A stretch of DNA of 64,000 nucleotides from Xanthomonas hydrangeae (GTDB taxonomy: Bacteria; Pseudomonadota; Gammaproteobacteria; Xanthomonadales; Xanthomonadaceae): NCBI GenBank assembly GCA_905142475.1, contig LR990730.1:3224001-3288000 (forward strand), given 5' to 3'. Positions 54,880 through 63,818 of the stretch are shown piece after piece. The first letter of the stretch is position 1. Every line of letters begins with the position of its first letter. The notes beneath the pieces were generated by a model that made no database searches, was not told where the DNA came from, and saw nothing but the letters and a program-made list of their open reading frames with translations. Made by a program: the position numbers and the translations under genes.

Positions 54880-55530
54880 TCACCGCGCGGCTGGCGTATT
54901 GCGCAAGTTAACCGCTCTGTATTGCTTCTGGTTGCCGTAACGCGGCCCATTCTTCTCGAGGGTGGCACAAAGCCGGCCTTCGCCACAGGGAGCCACGTCC
55001 GCACGCGACACGCGGTCCAGGTAATCGATGGACGCTCGAAGCTGTGCGAGTTCGGTTCGCTTTTCGTTGATGATGCCAACCGAGTAGGCCACCGCCCCTA
55101 GGCCCAACACGCCCGCCACGAGCATCGTGGCGGATGCAATGCCCATGCGGCGTGAGATCCGTGTTTCCAGGGACTGCTGGGCCTGCGCGTAACGCCGAGT
55201 GGCTTGCTGCAACGTCTCGTCCGCATGGGCCATCTCTTTGTTGAACCGCTTGGCGGCCGGTTCCAGCGTATGCGTCAACGCCTGATTGGTCAGCTGCGTC
55301 AGCCTCGGCAGTGCGTTGTCCAATACCCGAGTGACCTTGGCATCGGCGCTGCTGGCCGTGTGCTGGAGCACCTGGAGTTGTTCGGCGATCACCTCGCGCA
55401 GCCGTTGTTCGCGCTGCTGCATGGATGCAACCAGCGTCGTCAGCAGTTTGACCGTCTCCTGCAACGACGCGTTCGATGCATTCAACGTCGCCATCATTTC
55501 CGCCATTGCGGCCGCGTCTTGCCTGTCCAT
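54880..55530 (-). CDS. Coiled-coil membrane protein of the mobile island
   Basis: 216 aa. A long helical coiled coil (residues 1-130, Gln/Ala/Leu/Arg-rich) is followed by one membrane helix (ATMLVAGVLGLGAVAYSVGI) and a ~60-residue C-terminal part with two cysteines (PCGEGRLC). Proteins of this shape accompany mobilisation or secretion genes in Xanthomonas plasmids and islands. It is 18 bases downstream of the 1354-aa gene on the same strand, so co-transcribed. Confidence 0.7.
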   Translation of the reverse strand: MDRQDAAAMAEMMATLNASNASLQETVKLLTTLVASMQQREQRLREVIAEQLQVLQHTASSADAKVTRVLDNALPRLTQLTNQALTHTLEPAAKRFNKEMAHADETLQQATRRYAQAQQSLETRISRRMGIASATMLVAGVLGLGAVAYSVGIINEKRTELAQLRASIDYLDRVSRADVAPCGEGRLCATLEKNGPRYGNQKQYRAVNLRNTPAAR

Positions 55531-55548
55531 GAGGTCTCCTAAGCTCGA

Positions 55549-58500
55549 CTAATCACGGAGGCGATTTTGACTAACCGCCACCACCACCACCACCGCCACC
55601 ACCACCACCACCACCACCACCACCACCACCGCCTCCTCCCCGCCGCCACCGTCCCCTTGGGGACCGCTCTGCATCGGCCCCTTGGCGAACTCGGGTAAGG
55701 TCATCACCATCACCGGCCCGCGGCTGGTATTGATCTCTGCTGAGACATCCATCCCCAGCGCCTGGCGTGTGGCGACGTGCTCCTGGGCTTCCTGTTGGGC
55801 CTGTGCCTCCAGGAACTCGTTGCCCCTTTTGATCAGCGCCTGCGTCGCTGCGCTATTGGCCACCCGATTCAAGGCCTGCTCGATCGCCAGCTCGTTCTTG
55901 CTGTCGAGTGCGTAGAGCACCTCGTCCACGTCGGGGTCACCGGTGATGGATTTCCGCGCAACCTGCGAAGAATCGTTTGGCACATCACCTACCACCGGCC
56001 CGATGGAGCGCTGAGCTAGAGGTGGGAAGGCATCGGCTTGCTCAGCCGCTTCACCGGGAGAGCGAAGGGGTTGCCCGTGCTGTGGAAACTCGTCGAGACT
56101 TACGCCGTCCACGCTTCGGGAGTCATCGCGAGCAAAGGGATAGGGTTCTCCACGGTCGCGATGCTCCTTCCATTCCTGGTGGAAGCGTTCGTCTTCCCGA
56201 TCCGCCGCCTCAATCTCCTGTTGCAGCTGGCGGAGCGAGCGCATGGTCTCTTCCAGGAACAGGGCGCCCCCCGGGTCTGCGGCACTGCGGTCCTGCGCAG
56301 GGGTTGATTGCGTTTGTTGGTTTTCTGCGTCAGCAGACCCGACGGGCAGGCGAGTGTCGGCACTGTTTGCCAATGACTGCTCACGCGCTTGCGCGAAGTG
56401 TTCTAGGGGCAGCACCGGCGCACCATGATCAGCGAGCAAAGCGTTTGAAGGACGGGGCTGTTCAGCCTCGGCTTCTTGCTCAGGCGTGGTAGACGCTGTG
56501 GAAAGCGATGCCGTCAACGGCTCTGCTGTTGGGGCCATGGCCCGAACCGGCGTTGCCTCCTGCTCACGCGCCACGTCTTGCTGACGGGCCGACGCTTGCT
56601 CCGTCTCCATCTGCTGCGTTTGCACATGGCGATACAGCGCCGGGGACACCGCATCGGCCTGCACGCCTTGCACGGGTTGGTCGCTGGGTTCCCGGCCCCC
56701 AGAGGGAGACACTTGGACGCGGGCGGCGGCGCGATTCTCCACCGCCAACATTTCCAGCGCGTGCTCTGCTTCTTGGGCTTGATGCGGCTGCGCGTCACCT
56801 AGGTCCGCCGTTTGCTTTGGTGGGTCAGGTGGGTTGTGAGCCAGCTGTTCGCCTGTCTGTTGGTTCTGGACTTCAGACTGCTGACGCGCGTCTTCCTGCG
56901 GCAACCCGGGCCGCGGCGTTTGTTGAACCAGCGCCGCATCCGTAGCGTGCAGCTGAGTGTCTGGTTGCTGCGAGGCTTGCTGACGTTGGTCCTGCGTTGG
57001 TTCGAGTGCTTGAGCTTGTTGCTGCTGATCCTGAGCCTGCTGAGCCTGACGTTCCTGGACCTCAACTTGCCTGGTTTCTTGAGCCTGGCGGTCTTGCTGC
57101 TCCCCCTGCTGGTTGTCTTCGGCTTGGCGTTCCTGCGCCTGCCGCTGCTGGGCGCCTCTCTCCTCACGCTCCTGCAGCTCGCGTTGCTGGCTGGTCTGCG
57201 CTTGGCGCTCCTGCACCTGGCGCTCTTCTAGCTCACGCTGCTGCTCAGCTTGGCGTTGACCTTCCAACACCGCGTTCGCCTGAACCGCTTGCTCGCTTTG
57301 TGACCTGTCTTCGTGCTCAGGCTGCACCTGCTGGAGGTGCTCGCGCACCTGCGCGACGTGCTGCTCTTGCGCAACACGATCTTGCTGCTCGCGTTCTTGC
57401 CGCGCCTGCGCCGCGACAGAGGCTTGCATGCGTGCTTGGATATCCAGCACTTGCTGCGGATTGGACGACTCGGAGGTCGAGGCGTCCCCATCTCCCGTCG
57501 CTTCGGACGCCCGAGCAACGGTTGCCGATTCCTGTCTGTGGCCCCGCGCCTCACTCAACGCCTGCCGGATGTCTTCGCTGCTGGTGATGGCCACCACACG
57601 AGTGACCCCATCGCTGCCGCGTTGGAGGTGCGCGATGGGACTGTCATAACCGTATTGCCCTGACTCATTGCGTTGTAGCTGCTGCATCGTCGGCCCGGTG
57701 ATGCCGTTGGCCTCCATGGTCCGCTGCGAGGCCAGCTCCACGGCCTGCTGAGTATCTGGGTTGACGTTCAAATCGACACCGGCGGCTCGGTAACGATGCA
57801 GCAGCTCGTCGTGCTTCATCTGCGCAGCCGTTGGCGCGGGAAGTGCCTGGATCGCCGCCAAGGTCTCCTGAGAGCGCTCGATTGAGGGCTGCCGCAGTTG
57901 GTCAGTCAGCTCCAACTCCATCGCTAGATTGCCACTGGCGACGCCATCCTTGCCGGCCCACCGCCCAGACTCGGTGCGCTGGTAAAGGTGGGCATCCGAC
58001 CCGAATACCGCGCCAGGCTTGGCTTGCGCGGTTTGAACAGCCGCAGGCACTTCAACACCGTAAGCCTGGGCACGTTGCGCGGCATAGTTTTCCAAATAGG
58101 CGGCGGCGATAGCTTCGCGCCCCGTGGCGATGTTGCTTTCGATACGGCCCAGGGCTTCCTGATTGAGTTGCTGTGCCCGTTCCGGGGAAGCGGTTTGGTG
58201 TTCGTAGCTGCCCCGGTCGTTGGCACCGGACACGGCGGTTTTGACCTGGCGCTCCCATGCCTGACTCTCGGGATTGCGATACCAGTTCTGGTTGTCTAGT
58301 CCAACTTGGTCGCTAGCTCTTGCAGGGAGGTTGAACGGGTCCTGCGGTGGAGGAGCTTTGCCCAGCGCCAACTCCACTGCCTTGGCATTCGCGATGGCGC
58401 CCAGTTCCTGAGATTTGACGTAGCTGGCCCCCACGTGTGCCTGTGTGGGGGTGTCGCGTCCATCAGGCGCGCGGTCGAACGTGCCTTGGCGCTCCCAATC

Positions 58501-59613
58501 CCGTCCGTTGAACTGCCAGTCCACACCAGCTCGATCGGTCTGGTGGAAGATGTCGCGGTTTTCTTTGAGGTCGACGGCCTTGTCGAAGGCCTTGCTCATC
58601 AAGACAGCGTCGCCCACCACCAACGCCGCGGGCACAAACCCACTGCTGCTACCCAGTGCTGCGGCCGTGGACGCACCACCCGCCCAGCCGCCCGCGTTGC
58701 GTGCAATGGCGTGCTGAACCTCCGACTGTGCGGCCGTCGTGTTGCCCTGCTCCATCAGCGCGGACGCCGTGCGCGCGGTCATGACCGCATCCGTGCCCGT
58801 GGTCAAAAGTCCGCCAGCACGGGTCAGGCCCCGAGCAGATGCCTCGCCCATCAACAGCTGCATGGCGACATCACCGCGCTGCCCGCGCGGCACACGGAGG
58901 TTTTGTGCGGCTTCCTCACCCAAGGTTTGCTCAACCTTGAGGATGCCCTGCTCTGACAGCACCACACGTCCGTCGTGATGGGCATTGGCGATGGCAACCG
59001 AGAGCCCACTTCGTTGCAGCGTTGGATTCCCGCCACGCGCAATGGACGTATTGCTGACCTGGATCTGATCAAGCGCGGTGACAATGCGGGACTCAGAGTT
59101 CGCCACGCCTCCCCAGCCGTGGTCCACTCCGGTGAAGCCTTTCAGGGCATCGATTTGCGGAGCGTGAGCTTCGTGATAGCCCGGGGTGTCACGAAAAAAG
59201 TTCTGGACTTTCGCGCTCGCCTGCGAGGGTGTAAGCCCGACTGGCGTGTTTGTGTTCAAGTCGCCATTGATCAAACCGACCTTGATGGTGTCGCGCAATT
59301 GCTCCACACGCTGGGCAACGCGGTCCAATGCCTCAGGGTCGCCACGCAAGGCGGCGCGACCATCCCGCGTCGCCTGGAGATCGTCCAAGCGCTCAATCAC
59401 GCCATCTTGGTAGGCACCAAGAGGTCCGCCGCTGTGCGGCGTAATGTCCAACGCCTGCGCGAACTGCGGATCGGACGGCAAGAACAGGCGATTCTCTGGG
59501 GCGTGAATGTCGAACCGACCCGTCTCTTGAAGCTTCGCCAGCAACTCGCTGTTCTTGAGCGTTTGCTGCTCGATGTTGTGGTGATCTTGAAAAAGCGTCC
59601 GATAGTTCGGCAT
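55549..59613 (-). CDS. Very large Q/E-rich protein, candidate T4SS substrate; 3' end frameshifted
   Basis: 1354 aa. The N-terminal ~330 residues are globular and end in a Gly/Ala-rich amphipathic stretch (GGWAGGASTAAALGSSSGF), followed by repeated WxRxxESxxWERQ-like segments. A ~330-residue Gln/Glu/Arg-rich low-complexity region is centred near residue 850. The C-terminal part is alpha-helical and ends SAEINTSRGPVMVMTLPEFA. As written it finishes in a run of valines from a CAC/GTG microsatellite; one extra G in the GGGG at 55638-55641 would give a poly-glycine tail ending at TAG 55571. An Imm11 gene lies just upstream, as with Xanthomonas antibacterial effectors, but no toxin motif was recognised. 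Confidence 0.7.
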   Translation of the reverse strand: MPNYRTLFQDHHNIEQQTLKNSELLAKLQETGRFDIHAPENRLFLPSDPQFAQALDITPHSGGPLGAYQDGVIERLDDLQATRDGRAALRGDPEALDRVAQRVEQLRDTIKVGLINGDLNTNTPVGLTPSQASAKVQNFFRDTPGYHEAHAPQIDALKGFTGVDHGWGGVANSESRIVTALDQIQVSNTSIARGGNPTLQRSGLSVAIANAHHDGRVVLSEQGILKVEQTLGEEAAQNLRVPRGQRGDVAMQLLMGEASARGLTRAGGLLTTGTDAVMTARTASALMEQGNTTAAQSEVQHAIARNAGGWAGGASTAAALGSSSGFVPAALVVGDAVLMSKAFDKAVDLKENRDIFHQTDRAGVDWQFNGRDWERQGTFDRAPDGRDTPTQAHVGASYVKSQELGAIANAKAVELALGKAPPPQDPFNLPARASDQVGLDNQNWYRNPESQAWERQVKTAVSGANDRGSYEHQTASPERAQQLNQEALGRIESNIATGREAIAAAYLENYAAQRAQAYGVEVPAAVQTAQAKPGAVFGSDAHLYQRTESGRWAGKDGVASGNLAMELELTDQLRQPSIERSQETLAAIQALPAPTAAQMKHDELLHRYRAAGVDLNVNPDTQQAVELASQRTMEANGITGPTMQQLQRNESGQYGYDSPIAHLQRGSDGVTRVVAITSSEDIRQALSEARGHRQESATVARASEATGDGDASTSESSNPQQVLDIQARMQASVAAQARQEREQQDRVAQEQHVAQVREHLQQVQPEHEDRSQSEQAVQANAVLEGQRQAEQQRELEERQVQERQAQTSQQRELQEREERGAQQRQAQERQAEDNQQGEQQDRQAQETRQVEVQERQAQQAQDQQQQAQALEPTQDQRQQASQQPDTQLHATDAALVQQTPRPGLPQEDARQQSEVQNQQTGEQLAHNPPDPPKQTADLGDAQPHQAQEAEHALEMLAVENRAAARVQVSPSGGREPSDQPVQGVQADAVSPALYRHVQTQQMETEQASARQQDVAREQEATPVRAMAPTAEPLTASLSTASTTPEQEAEAEQPRPSNALLADHGAPVLPLEHFAQAREQSLANSADTRLPVGSADAENQQTQSTPAQDRSAADPGGALFLEETMRSLRQLQQEIEAADREDERFHQEWKEHRDRGEPYPFARDDSRSVDGVSLDEFPQHGQPLRSPGEAAEQADAFPPLAQRSIGPVVGDVPNDSSQVARKSITGDPDVDEVLYALDSKNELAIEQALNRVANSAATQALIKRGNEFLEAQAQQEAQEHVATRQALGMDVSAEINTSRGPVMVMTLPEFAKGPMQSGPQGDGGGGEEAVVVVVVVVVVVAVVVVVAVSQNRLRD
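55577..55633. repeat. CAC/GTG trinucleotide microsatellite
   Basis: About eighteen CAC-type triplets interrupted by two CGC units, in the 3' end of the 1354-aa gene. In one minus-strand frame it codes valine, in the next glycine. Changes in triplet number would keep the frame; changes in the adjoining CCCC (55638-55641) would not. Confidence 0.9.
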
Positions 59614-59648
59614 GACTCAGGCTCCTTCCTGTTGGCGTGCGGCTCGCG

Positions 59649-60290
59649 TCAACGGTTCACTACGTCGTAGAACCAGAGGCCGTCTGATTGGCCGTCAGTG
59701 CCAATCCCCGCTGCCTCAACGGCGTCCTTGAACACTCGATCGCAAAAAACACCGCCATGGAAGGGAAGCCTGAAAACGTGGGCCTCACCAAGCACGTCAC
59801 GCTTGAAAGCCAAACGACTCCCACCGGCCAAGCTGTAATACTTCCCGTCCTCGTAGTCATCGCTAATCTTGATGTCGAGTTCGGACGCGTCCTCGTCCAA
59901 GGCATCCAACGTGCGAACAACATCGCAGAGGAAGACCGTCGGCCCCTTGGAGCCATCGGCCAGCCGATAGTCGACGTCAGCGAAAACGAAGGCATCCGAG
60001 TCCACGGACTCCATCACTTTGCGGAGCCGCTGGGAGACCAACCAGTAGCCACTGAAGCCACCCTCCAGGTCCTGCGGCAATTCTCCTTCGCTTGGGATGT
60101 GAACCAAGCGCGGAGTCTCGTGCAACGGAGGAAACCCGCCCTCGTCTGGCTTCAAGATGAGCCGCGGAGGCGACAGCAATGCCTTCTCGTTCTCAAAGAC
60201 CACGCCATGGCCTTTTCCGCCCCGGCGGGCATCGGGACGCAGCTGGAAGAATTCGCCTTTTTTTGGCTGATTGGTCATGTTGGTTTCCAT
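59649..60290 (-). CDS. Imm11 (DUF1629) family immunity protein
   Basis: 213 aa from ATG 60290 (METNMTNQPKKGEFFQLRPD). The ordered motifs GGKGHGVVFENEKALLSPPR, GYWLVSQRLRKVMESVD, YYSLAGGSRLAF and VFCDRVFKDAVEAAGIGT are those of the DUF1629/Imm11 family, common in Xanthomonas. Such proteins protect against a cognate toxin. It precedes the 1354-aa gene by 35 bases on the same strand, the order seen for immunity-effector pairs of the Xanthomonas type IV secretion system. The start could also be four codons later. Confidence 0.75.
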   Translation of the reverse strand: METNMTNQPKKGEFFQLRPDARRGGKGHGVVFENEKALLSPPRLILKPDEGGFPPLHETPRLVHIPSEGELPQDLEGGFSGYWLVSQRLRKVMESVDSDAFVFADVDYRLADGSKGPTVFLCDVVRTLDALDEDASELDIKISDDYEDGKYYSLAGGSRLAFKRDVLGEAHVFRLPFHGGVFCDRVFKDAVEAAGIGTDGQSDGLWFYDVVNR

Positions 60291-60867
60291 GTGTTGCATC
60301 CCGTGCACAGGCTCACACCCCTGGATTGCTGTCACCGAAGTCTAGCGCCATCATCGGCGGCATGGGCATTCAACTACTCCTGTCAGCCAATCTGGAGTTT
60401 GGCGGAAGGCCTGGGTTGATTAAGTGCGACGTAGGATGCTGCGGCTGGGCAATACCATGTCCTGTATGCGCCCGCTCGAGTATATTTGGACTGGCCGCGA
60501 ACGTTCGTTGTGTGACCACAATCCCGGTCTAAGGCACGGTTCGTGGGCTGTCTCTTTGTTGCTAGGCTACCTTTGGCGAAACGCATTCCGCGATGTGCCC
60601 ATGCCCCAGCCAAACCAGACCTGACAAGTTGATTCAACTCTCGACCAAGCTTGATCGGAGAGAGTGAGAGCTTGACGAAACCCGCTGTCATTTGAACGAA
60701 CTGTTGCAGCAAAGCAAGCTGGATGGCCAAGGCCTAAAAGCCGAACTCCGACAATGGAAGATGTTCGCCAACACTGCGGGGGCTGGCTTGTTCTTGCTTT
60801 TGCTGTGACTAGCCATGCGTTAAAAAGGCTCGCATGCTGGACAAAAGACGAAGAGCTTGCTTCAGCC
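60291..60867. other. Intergenic region with a degraded gene fragment
   Basis: About 580 bases. Apart from the pseudogene fragment annotated at 60623-60808, only unconvincing short frames were seen. The upstream 330 bases probably hold the promoter of the Imm11 operon. Confidence 0.45.
60623..60808 (+). pseudogene. Remnant of a coiled-coil membrane protein gene
   Basis: Read on the plus strand, this frame encodes DKLIQLSTKLDRRE, a stop at 60665, then ELDETRCHLNELLQQSKLDG and, further on, TAGAGLFLLLL before a terminal stop. This looks like a helical coil ending in a membrane segment, of the kind common in mobile elements. It lacks a start and has an internal stop, so it is a decayed fragment. 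Confidence 0.4.
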
Positions 60868-61065
60868 CTATCTCAATCCTCTGCCGTGGCAGACATCATC
60901 AACCTCTTCTACGAAGGCGATTTCGCTCACCAGCCAGCCATATGCATCGCTGAGCGCATCGGCGATGTCTTCTTCGCTCGCGCATTCGACCGTGGCTTCA
61001 GTGGGCAATTTAGGACGCTTGCCATCGGTTTCCCAGACAATTCCTCGCACGCGGAACGCCTTCAT
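60868..61065 (-). CDS. Small hypothetical protein downstream of radC
   Basis: 65 aa from ATG 61065 (MKAFRVRGIVWETDGKRP). Short acidic protein with CASEEDIADALSDAYGWLVS. Proteins of this pattern commonly follow radC-like genes in integrative elements of Xanthomonadaceae. Same strand as radC, 69 bases downstream of it. Function unknown. Confidence 0.6.
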   Translation of the reverse strand: MKAFRVRGIVWETDGKRPKLPTEATVECASEEDIADALSDAYGWLVSEIAFVEEVDDVCHGRGLR

Positions 61066-61134
61066 TCCTGCTCCATGGATGTGGATCTGCCTTGGCAGTC
61101 TAGCTTCGGCAGGCGGCACAGGTGAAGGGGCGGG

Positions 61135-61614
61135 CTATGCCCAACCCCTGCTGGCCAGGCTCACGCTCTTCTGGCCACCGATGACCAAGTGGTCTAGCAC
61201 TCGGATGTCCAGGAGGCCCAAGGCTTCCTGCAGGCGTTGGGTGACCTTACGGTCTGCTTCGCTTGGCTCCGGATTGCCCGAAGGGTGGTTGTGGAAGAGG
61301 ATGACTGCGGCAGCGTTGAGCTCCAGGGCGCGCTTGGCGACGACTCGGCTATGGACATCGCACCCGTCGATGGTGCCGCTGAAGAGATGCTCGGTAGAAA
61401 TGATGTGGTGCTGGTTGTCCAGGAAGACAACGCCGAAGATTTCGTGGCTCAAATGCGCGCAGCGGGCGACCAGGTAGTTGCAGGCTTGGTCGGGGCTGTG
61501 GATCTGACCTTGGCGCTGAAGCCGCCCTTCGAGGATGCGGGCTGCTGCGAGCAAAATGCCCTCCTCGTCCATCTGAAGTTGATACTGGACTGCTCGGTCT
61601 TGGGTGCGCTTCAT
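61135..61614 (-). CDS. radC: RadC-family JAB/MPN-domain protein of mobile elements
   Basis: 159 aa from ATG 61614. It has the JAMM-like metal motif EIFGVVFLDNQH, with Glu58, and FHNHPSGNPEPSEAD with His108 and His110, plus the downstream Asp. It lacks the N-terminal helix-hairpin-helix region of chromosomal RadC and is of the short type carried by plasmids and integrative elements. Its role there is not established despite the name. Confidence 0.85.
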   Translation of the reverse strand: MKRTQDRAVQYQLQMDEEGILLAAARILEGRLQRQGQIHSPDQACNYLVARCAHLSHEIFGVVFLDNQHHIISTEHLFSGTIDGCDVHSRVVAKRALELNAAAVILFHNHPSGNPEPSEADRKVTQRLQEALGLLDIRVLDHLVIGGQKSVSLASRGWA

Positions 61615-62014
61615 CGGTTCTTCTCCACCAGCGCGACAGGCGCCTCGTAGGAACCGGTAGGCGGAGTGCCCGGCCCTACCGCACCCGGCAGCGAGCACCG
61701 CGCAAGCGGCGCACAGCGAAGGGCCGCAACAAAGCGCCAGCGACGAGGAGGAGGCTCGCCCTTGCGGTCGGGACAGCGAAGCTAAGGTCCCTTTCAGAGG
61801 CCCAGCGCTGGTGGAGACAGCACCATGCATGCCCTACAAGACCTGCGGGCTAAACGGTATTCGGATGGACGGGGTCGATTGATGTCAGCAGGCAATGGCT
61901 GGACCTTGCAGCCAGTGATCGAACTACTGCTGACCTGTGCATGCTTGTCCCACGCAGCATCGCTGTGCATGAAAAGCACGCAGGATCGGGATAGGCTGGT
62001 CGGCACCGATGGAC
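61615..62014. other. Intergenic region upstream of radC
   Basis: 400 bases with no convincing gene. The open frame continuing upstream of radC in phase is Cys/Ser/Arg-rich and looks non-coding. No repeat or RNA gene recognised. Confidence 0.5.
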
Positions 62015-62239
62015 TCAGACGTGATCGTCCATGTCTTCGAGCCCATGCCAGGACAAGATTTCCTCGGCTCGACGGCCAACGAACTGCGCGTCCTCGCTCG
62101 TCGCTGCCTTGCTCTTGATGGTGGCAGCTATGCTGGCAAAGGCTTGCCAAAAATGACGGCGATCAGGACTTGAGGCCCGCAGGGCGGGCACCGCAGCATC
62201 CAGGCGTTCGAGGTGACGGCGAAGCTCGGCTCTGTCCAT
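62015..62239 (-). CDS. Small helical hypothetical protein
   Basis: 74 aa from ATG 62239 (MDRAELRRHLERLDAAVPAL). Mostly helical and charged, ending in an acidic/His tail (GLEDMDDHV). Same strand as radC. No family recognised; coding potential is supported by composition and a normal start only. Confidence 0.5.
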   Translation of the reverse strand: MDRAELRRHLERLDAAVPALRASSPDRRHFWQAFASIAATIKSKAATSEDAQFVGRRAEEILSWHGLEDMDDHV

Positions 62240-62470
62240 GGGCCTGAGTATCGGCAGTGCGCTCGCACCGCTTGAGACGCATCGTCGCGAGGGCAGCACA
62301 GGGCTAGTTTCTTTCAGGTGCCGGCACGGCGCTGCTCAAGCATTCCATTGACAGGGAGATTTTCGAGGCCTGGCAACAGCCAAACTCGGCCGCAGCCCGA
62401 CGAAACACTGCTAGCTGCGCAGCGCTTAATTTCTTCATCCGTTGAAGAACTAGAAAATCAACTGGCCGCA

Positions 62471-62501
62471 AAGAAAAACGCCCCAGCGATTGACTGGGGC
62501 G
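62471..62501 (-). terminator. Rho-independent terminator (minus strand)
   Basis: On the minus strand CGCCCCAG-TCAATCG-CTGGGGCG is followed by TTTTTCTT. The eight-base stem and T-run lie 26 bases after the stop of the 166-aa secreted-protein gene and end that transcript. Confidence 0.8.
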
Positions 62502-62526
62502 CTCTCGACTAAACTAAATCGTATCT

Positions 62527-63027
62527 TTAGCCCGGCAGGGTTTCGATTGGACCCACGTCACCGGTCGGAATTCTGCCACCACATGAGCCGTAGCAGCCGC
62601 CGCCGATCAGCACCCCGCCGCCACCGCCACCCGCTCCAGCGGAGCCACCACCACTACCGCCACCGCCGCTCGAAGGCTGCTGAGCAATCTTCTCGGCCAT
62701 TTCCTTTGCCTTCTTTCCGCAAGGCTTCTCAATGTAGACCATGCCGCGGCCAGTATAGTTGAGAATCTTTACCGTGTAGGAAACATATCCCTTGTAGGAG
62801 TTTGTGACCCAGTTTCCCTCACCCAACAGTTTGGAGGCTGCCGAATCAAGCCTATCCATAAAAACGGCATTGGCAGGATTCTTGCTGTCGCTAAACTTTG
62901 GCAGCTGCGACAAGGGCACCTGAATTGGCACCAGTGGCGGCATCGGGAGTTCCGAGCACGCAAATGCAACCCCAATAAGACCCGTCAGTGACATCGCAGC
63001 GACGCCAACTTTCTTCATAATTCCCAT
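62527..63027 (-). CDS. Exported Gly-rich protein, unknown function
   Basis: 166 aa. N-terminal signal (MKKVGVAAMSLTGLIGVAFA) followed directly by Cys-Ser; the box AFAC is a poor lipobox match, so lipidation is doubtful. A ~75-residue folded region (with YKGYVSYTVKILNYTGRGMV) leads to a glycine-rich tail containing IGGGCYGSCGG. A GGAG box lies about 10 bases before ATG 63027. It is 35 bases downstream of the 251-aa gene, and a terminator follows. It may be a surface or conjugation-associated protein. Confidence 0.65.
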   Translation of the reverse strand: MGIMKKVGVAAMSLTGLIGVAFACSELPMPPLVPIQVPLSQLPKFSDSKNPANAVFMDRLDSAASKLLGEGNWVTNSYKGYVSYTVKILNYTGRGMVYIEKPCGKKAKEMAEKIAQQPSSGGGGSGGGSAGAGGGGGGVLIGGGCYGSCGGRIPTGDVGPIETLPG

Positions 63028-63062
63028 TTACGCACCACTCCTTTAAAAAACAACCAAACAAC

Positions 63063-63818
63063 CTACTGACCGATTGGACGCTTATCCAAAACGGGCGCCC
63101 TACCGTGCTTCGACGTATAGATCCGGTCTATTTCAGCGTTGAGCCGCAATGCCTCTGATTCGCCAAGCATCTTTTGCTCTGTTGAAAGCGGCTTAGACAT
63201 CATGACATCGCGCGTGATTGCTGCACGACTGTCGCCACGCATTTCAGCAACGCGCGACACGGCATATGCCGCCACGGGATCACCACTGGAGCTGCCACCC
63301 TGGAAGGACGCCAGCATGTTCAACGCAAAAAGGTTGCCTTCCGCTCCGGCGTCTACCAAGCGCTGTTGCGCCATGGGATCAGACGGCAGAAGCCGCGCAT
63401 CCAAAATCGTCTGAGCGACCTTATCCCCAGCCTCTGAGGCCTGCTTCAACAGGGCCTCCGGGGCGCCCATGTAAGCCTCTAGCTGTTTTTCATTGGGATA
63501 GCCATGACGATCCAGCCACTTCTGCTCGGCCCTGCTTTCGGCATAGCCAGGGTCATTGTCGAAGCTCATTCCATCTCGGGTTTGCGGAACCTCAGGGAAC
63601 GGATGCCTGACGCGAGAGTCACTTCGCAGATCGGAGCCCCTGTCAACCGACCGAGATGTGACTTGGTCTTCGACTGAATCGCTCGACACAGTCGAGGTCT
63701 CATTCCGAGATATGTCATGCGTTGAGCCATCGCTCTTACGCGATTCGTGCATCCAGATGATGCCCGCTACTACAACGGCCAGTGCTGCTGCACTTAGCGT
63801 TACTGCTTTGTTGCCCAT
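63063..63818 (-). CDS. Membrane-anchored helical-repeat protein, unknown function
   Basis: 251 aa from ATG 63818, which has a GAGAAGG box 5-11 bases upstream; ATG 63839 is an alternative. A single N-terminal membrane anchor (VTLSAAALAVVVAGIIWMHE) is followed by a Ser/Asp/Arg-rich linker. The periplasmic helical domain has Sel1-like spacing (LLKQASEAGDKVAQTILDA, then LVDAGAEGNLFALNMLASF). It is probably in an operon with the downstream exported Gly-rich protein. No firm family assignment. Confidence 0.65.
   Translation of the reverse strand: MGNKAVTLSAAALAVVVAGIIWMHESRKSDGSTHDISRNETSTVSSDSVEDQVTSRSVDRGSDLRSDSRVRHPFPEVPQTRDGMSFDNDPGYAESRAEQKWLDRHGYPNEKQLEAYMGAPEALLKQASEAGDKVAQTILDARLLPSDPMAQQRLVDAGAEGNLFALNMLASFQGGSSSGDPVAAYAVSRVAEMRGDSRAAITRDVMMSKPLSTEQKMLGESEALRLNAEIDRIYTSKHGRAPVLDKRPIGQ

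Noticed and set aside
55577..55633. CAC triplet tract considered as a CRISPR or regulatory repeat
   Set aside because: It is a simple trinucleotide microsatellite inside a coding region.
60383..60730. 115-aa minus-strand frame upstream of the Imm11 gene
   Set aside because: It overlaps the plus-strand pseudogene fragment, lacks any recognisable motif, and its second half is Arg/Thr-rich with no protein-like pattern.
62318..62512. 64-aa plus-strand frame ending in AAKKNAPAIDWGALD
   Set aside because: It runs through the minus-strand terminator hairpin and has an Arg/Pro-rich start; the plausible-looking tail is not enough to call a gene.
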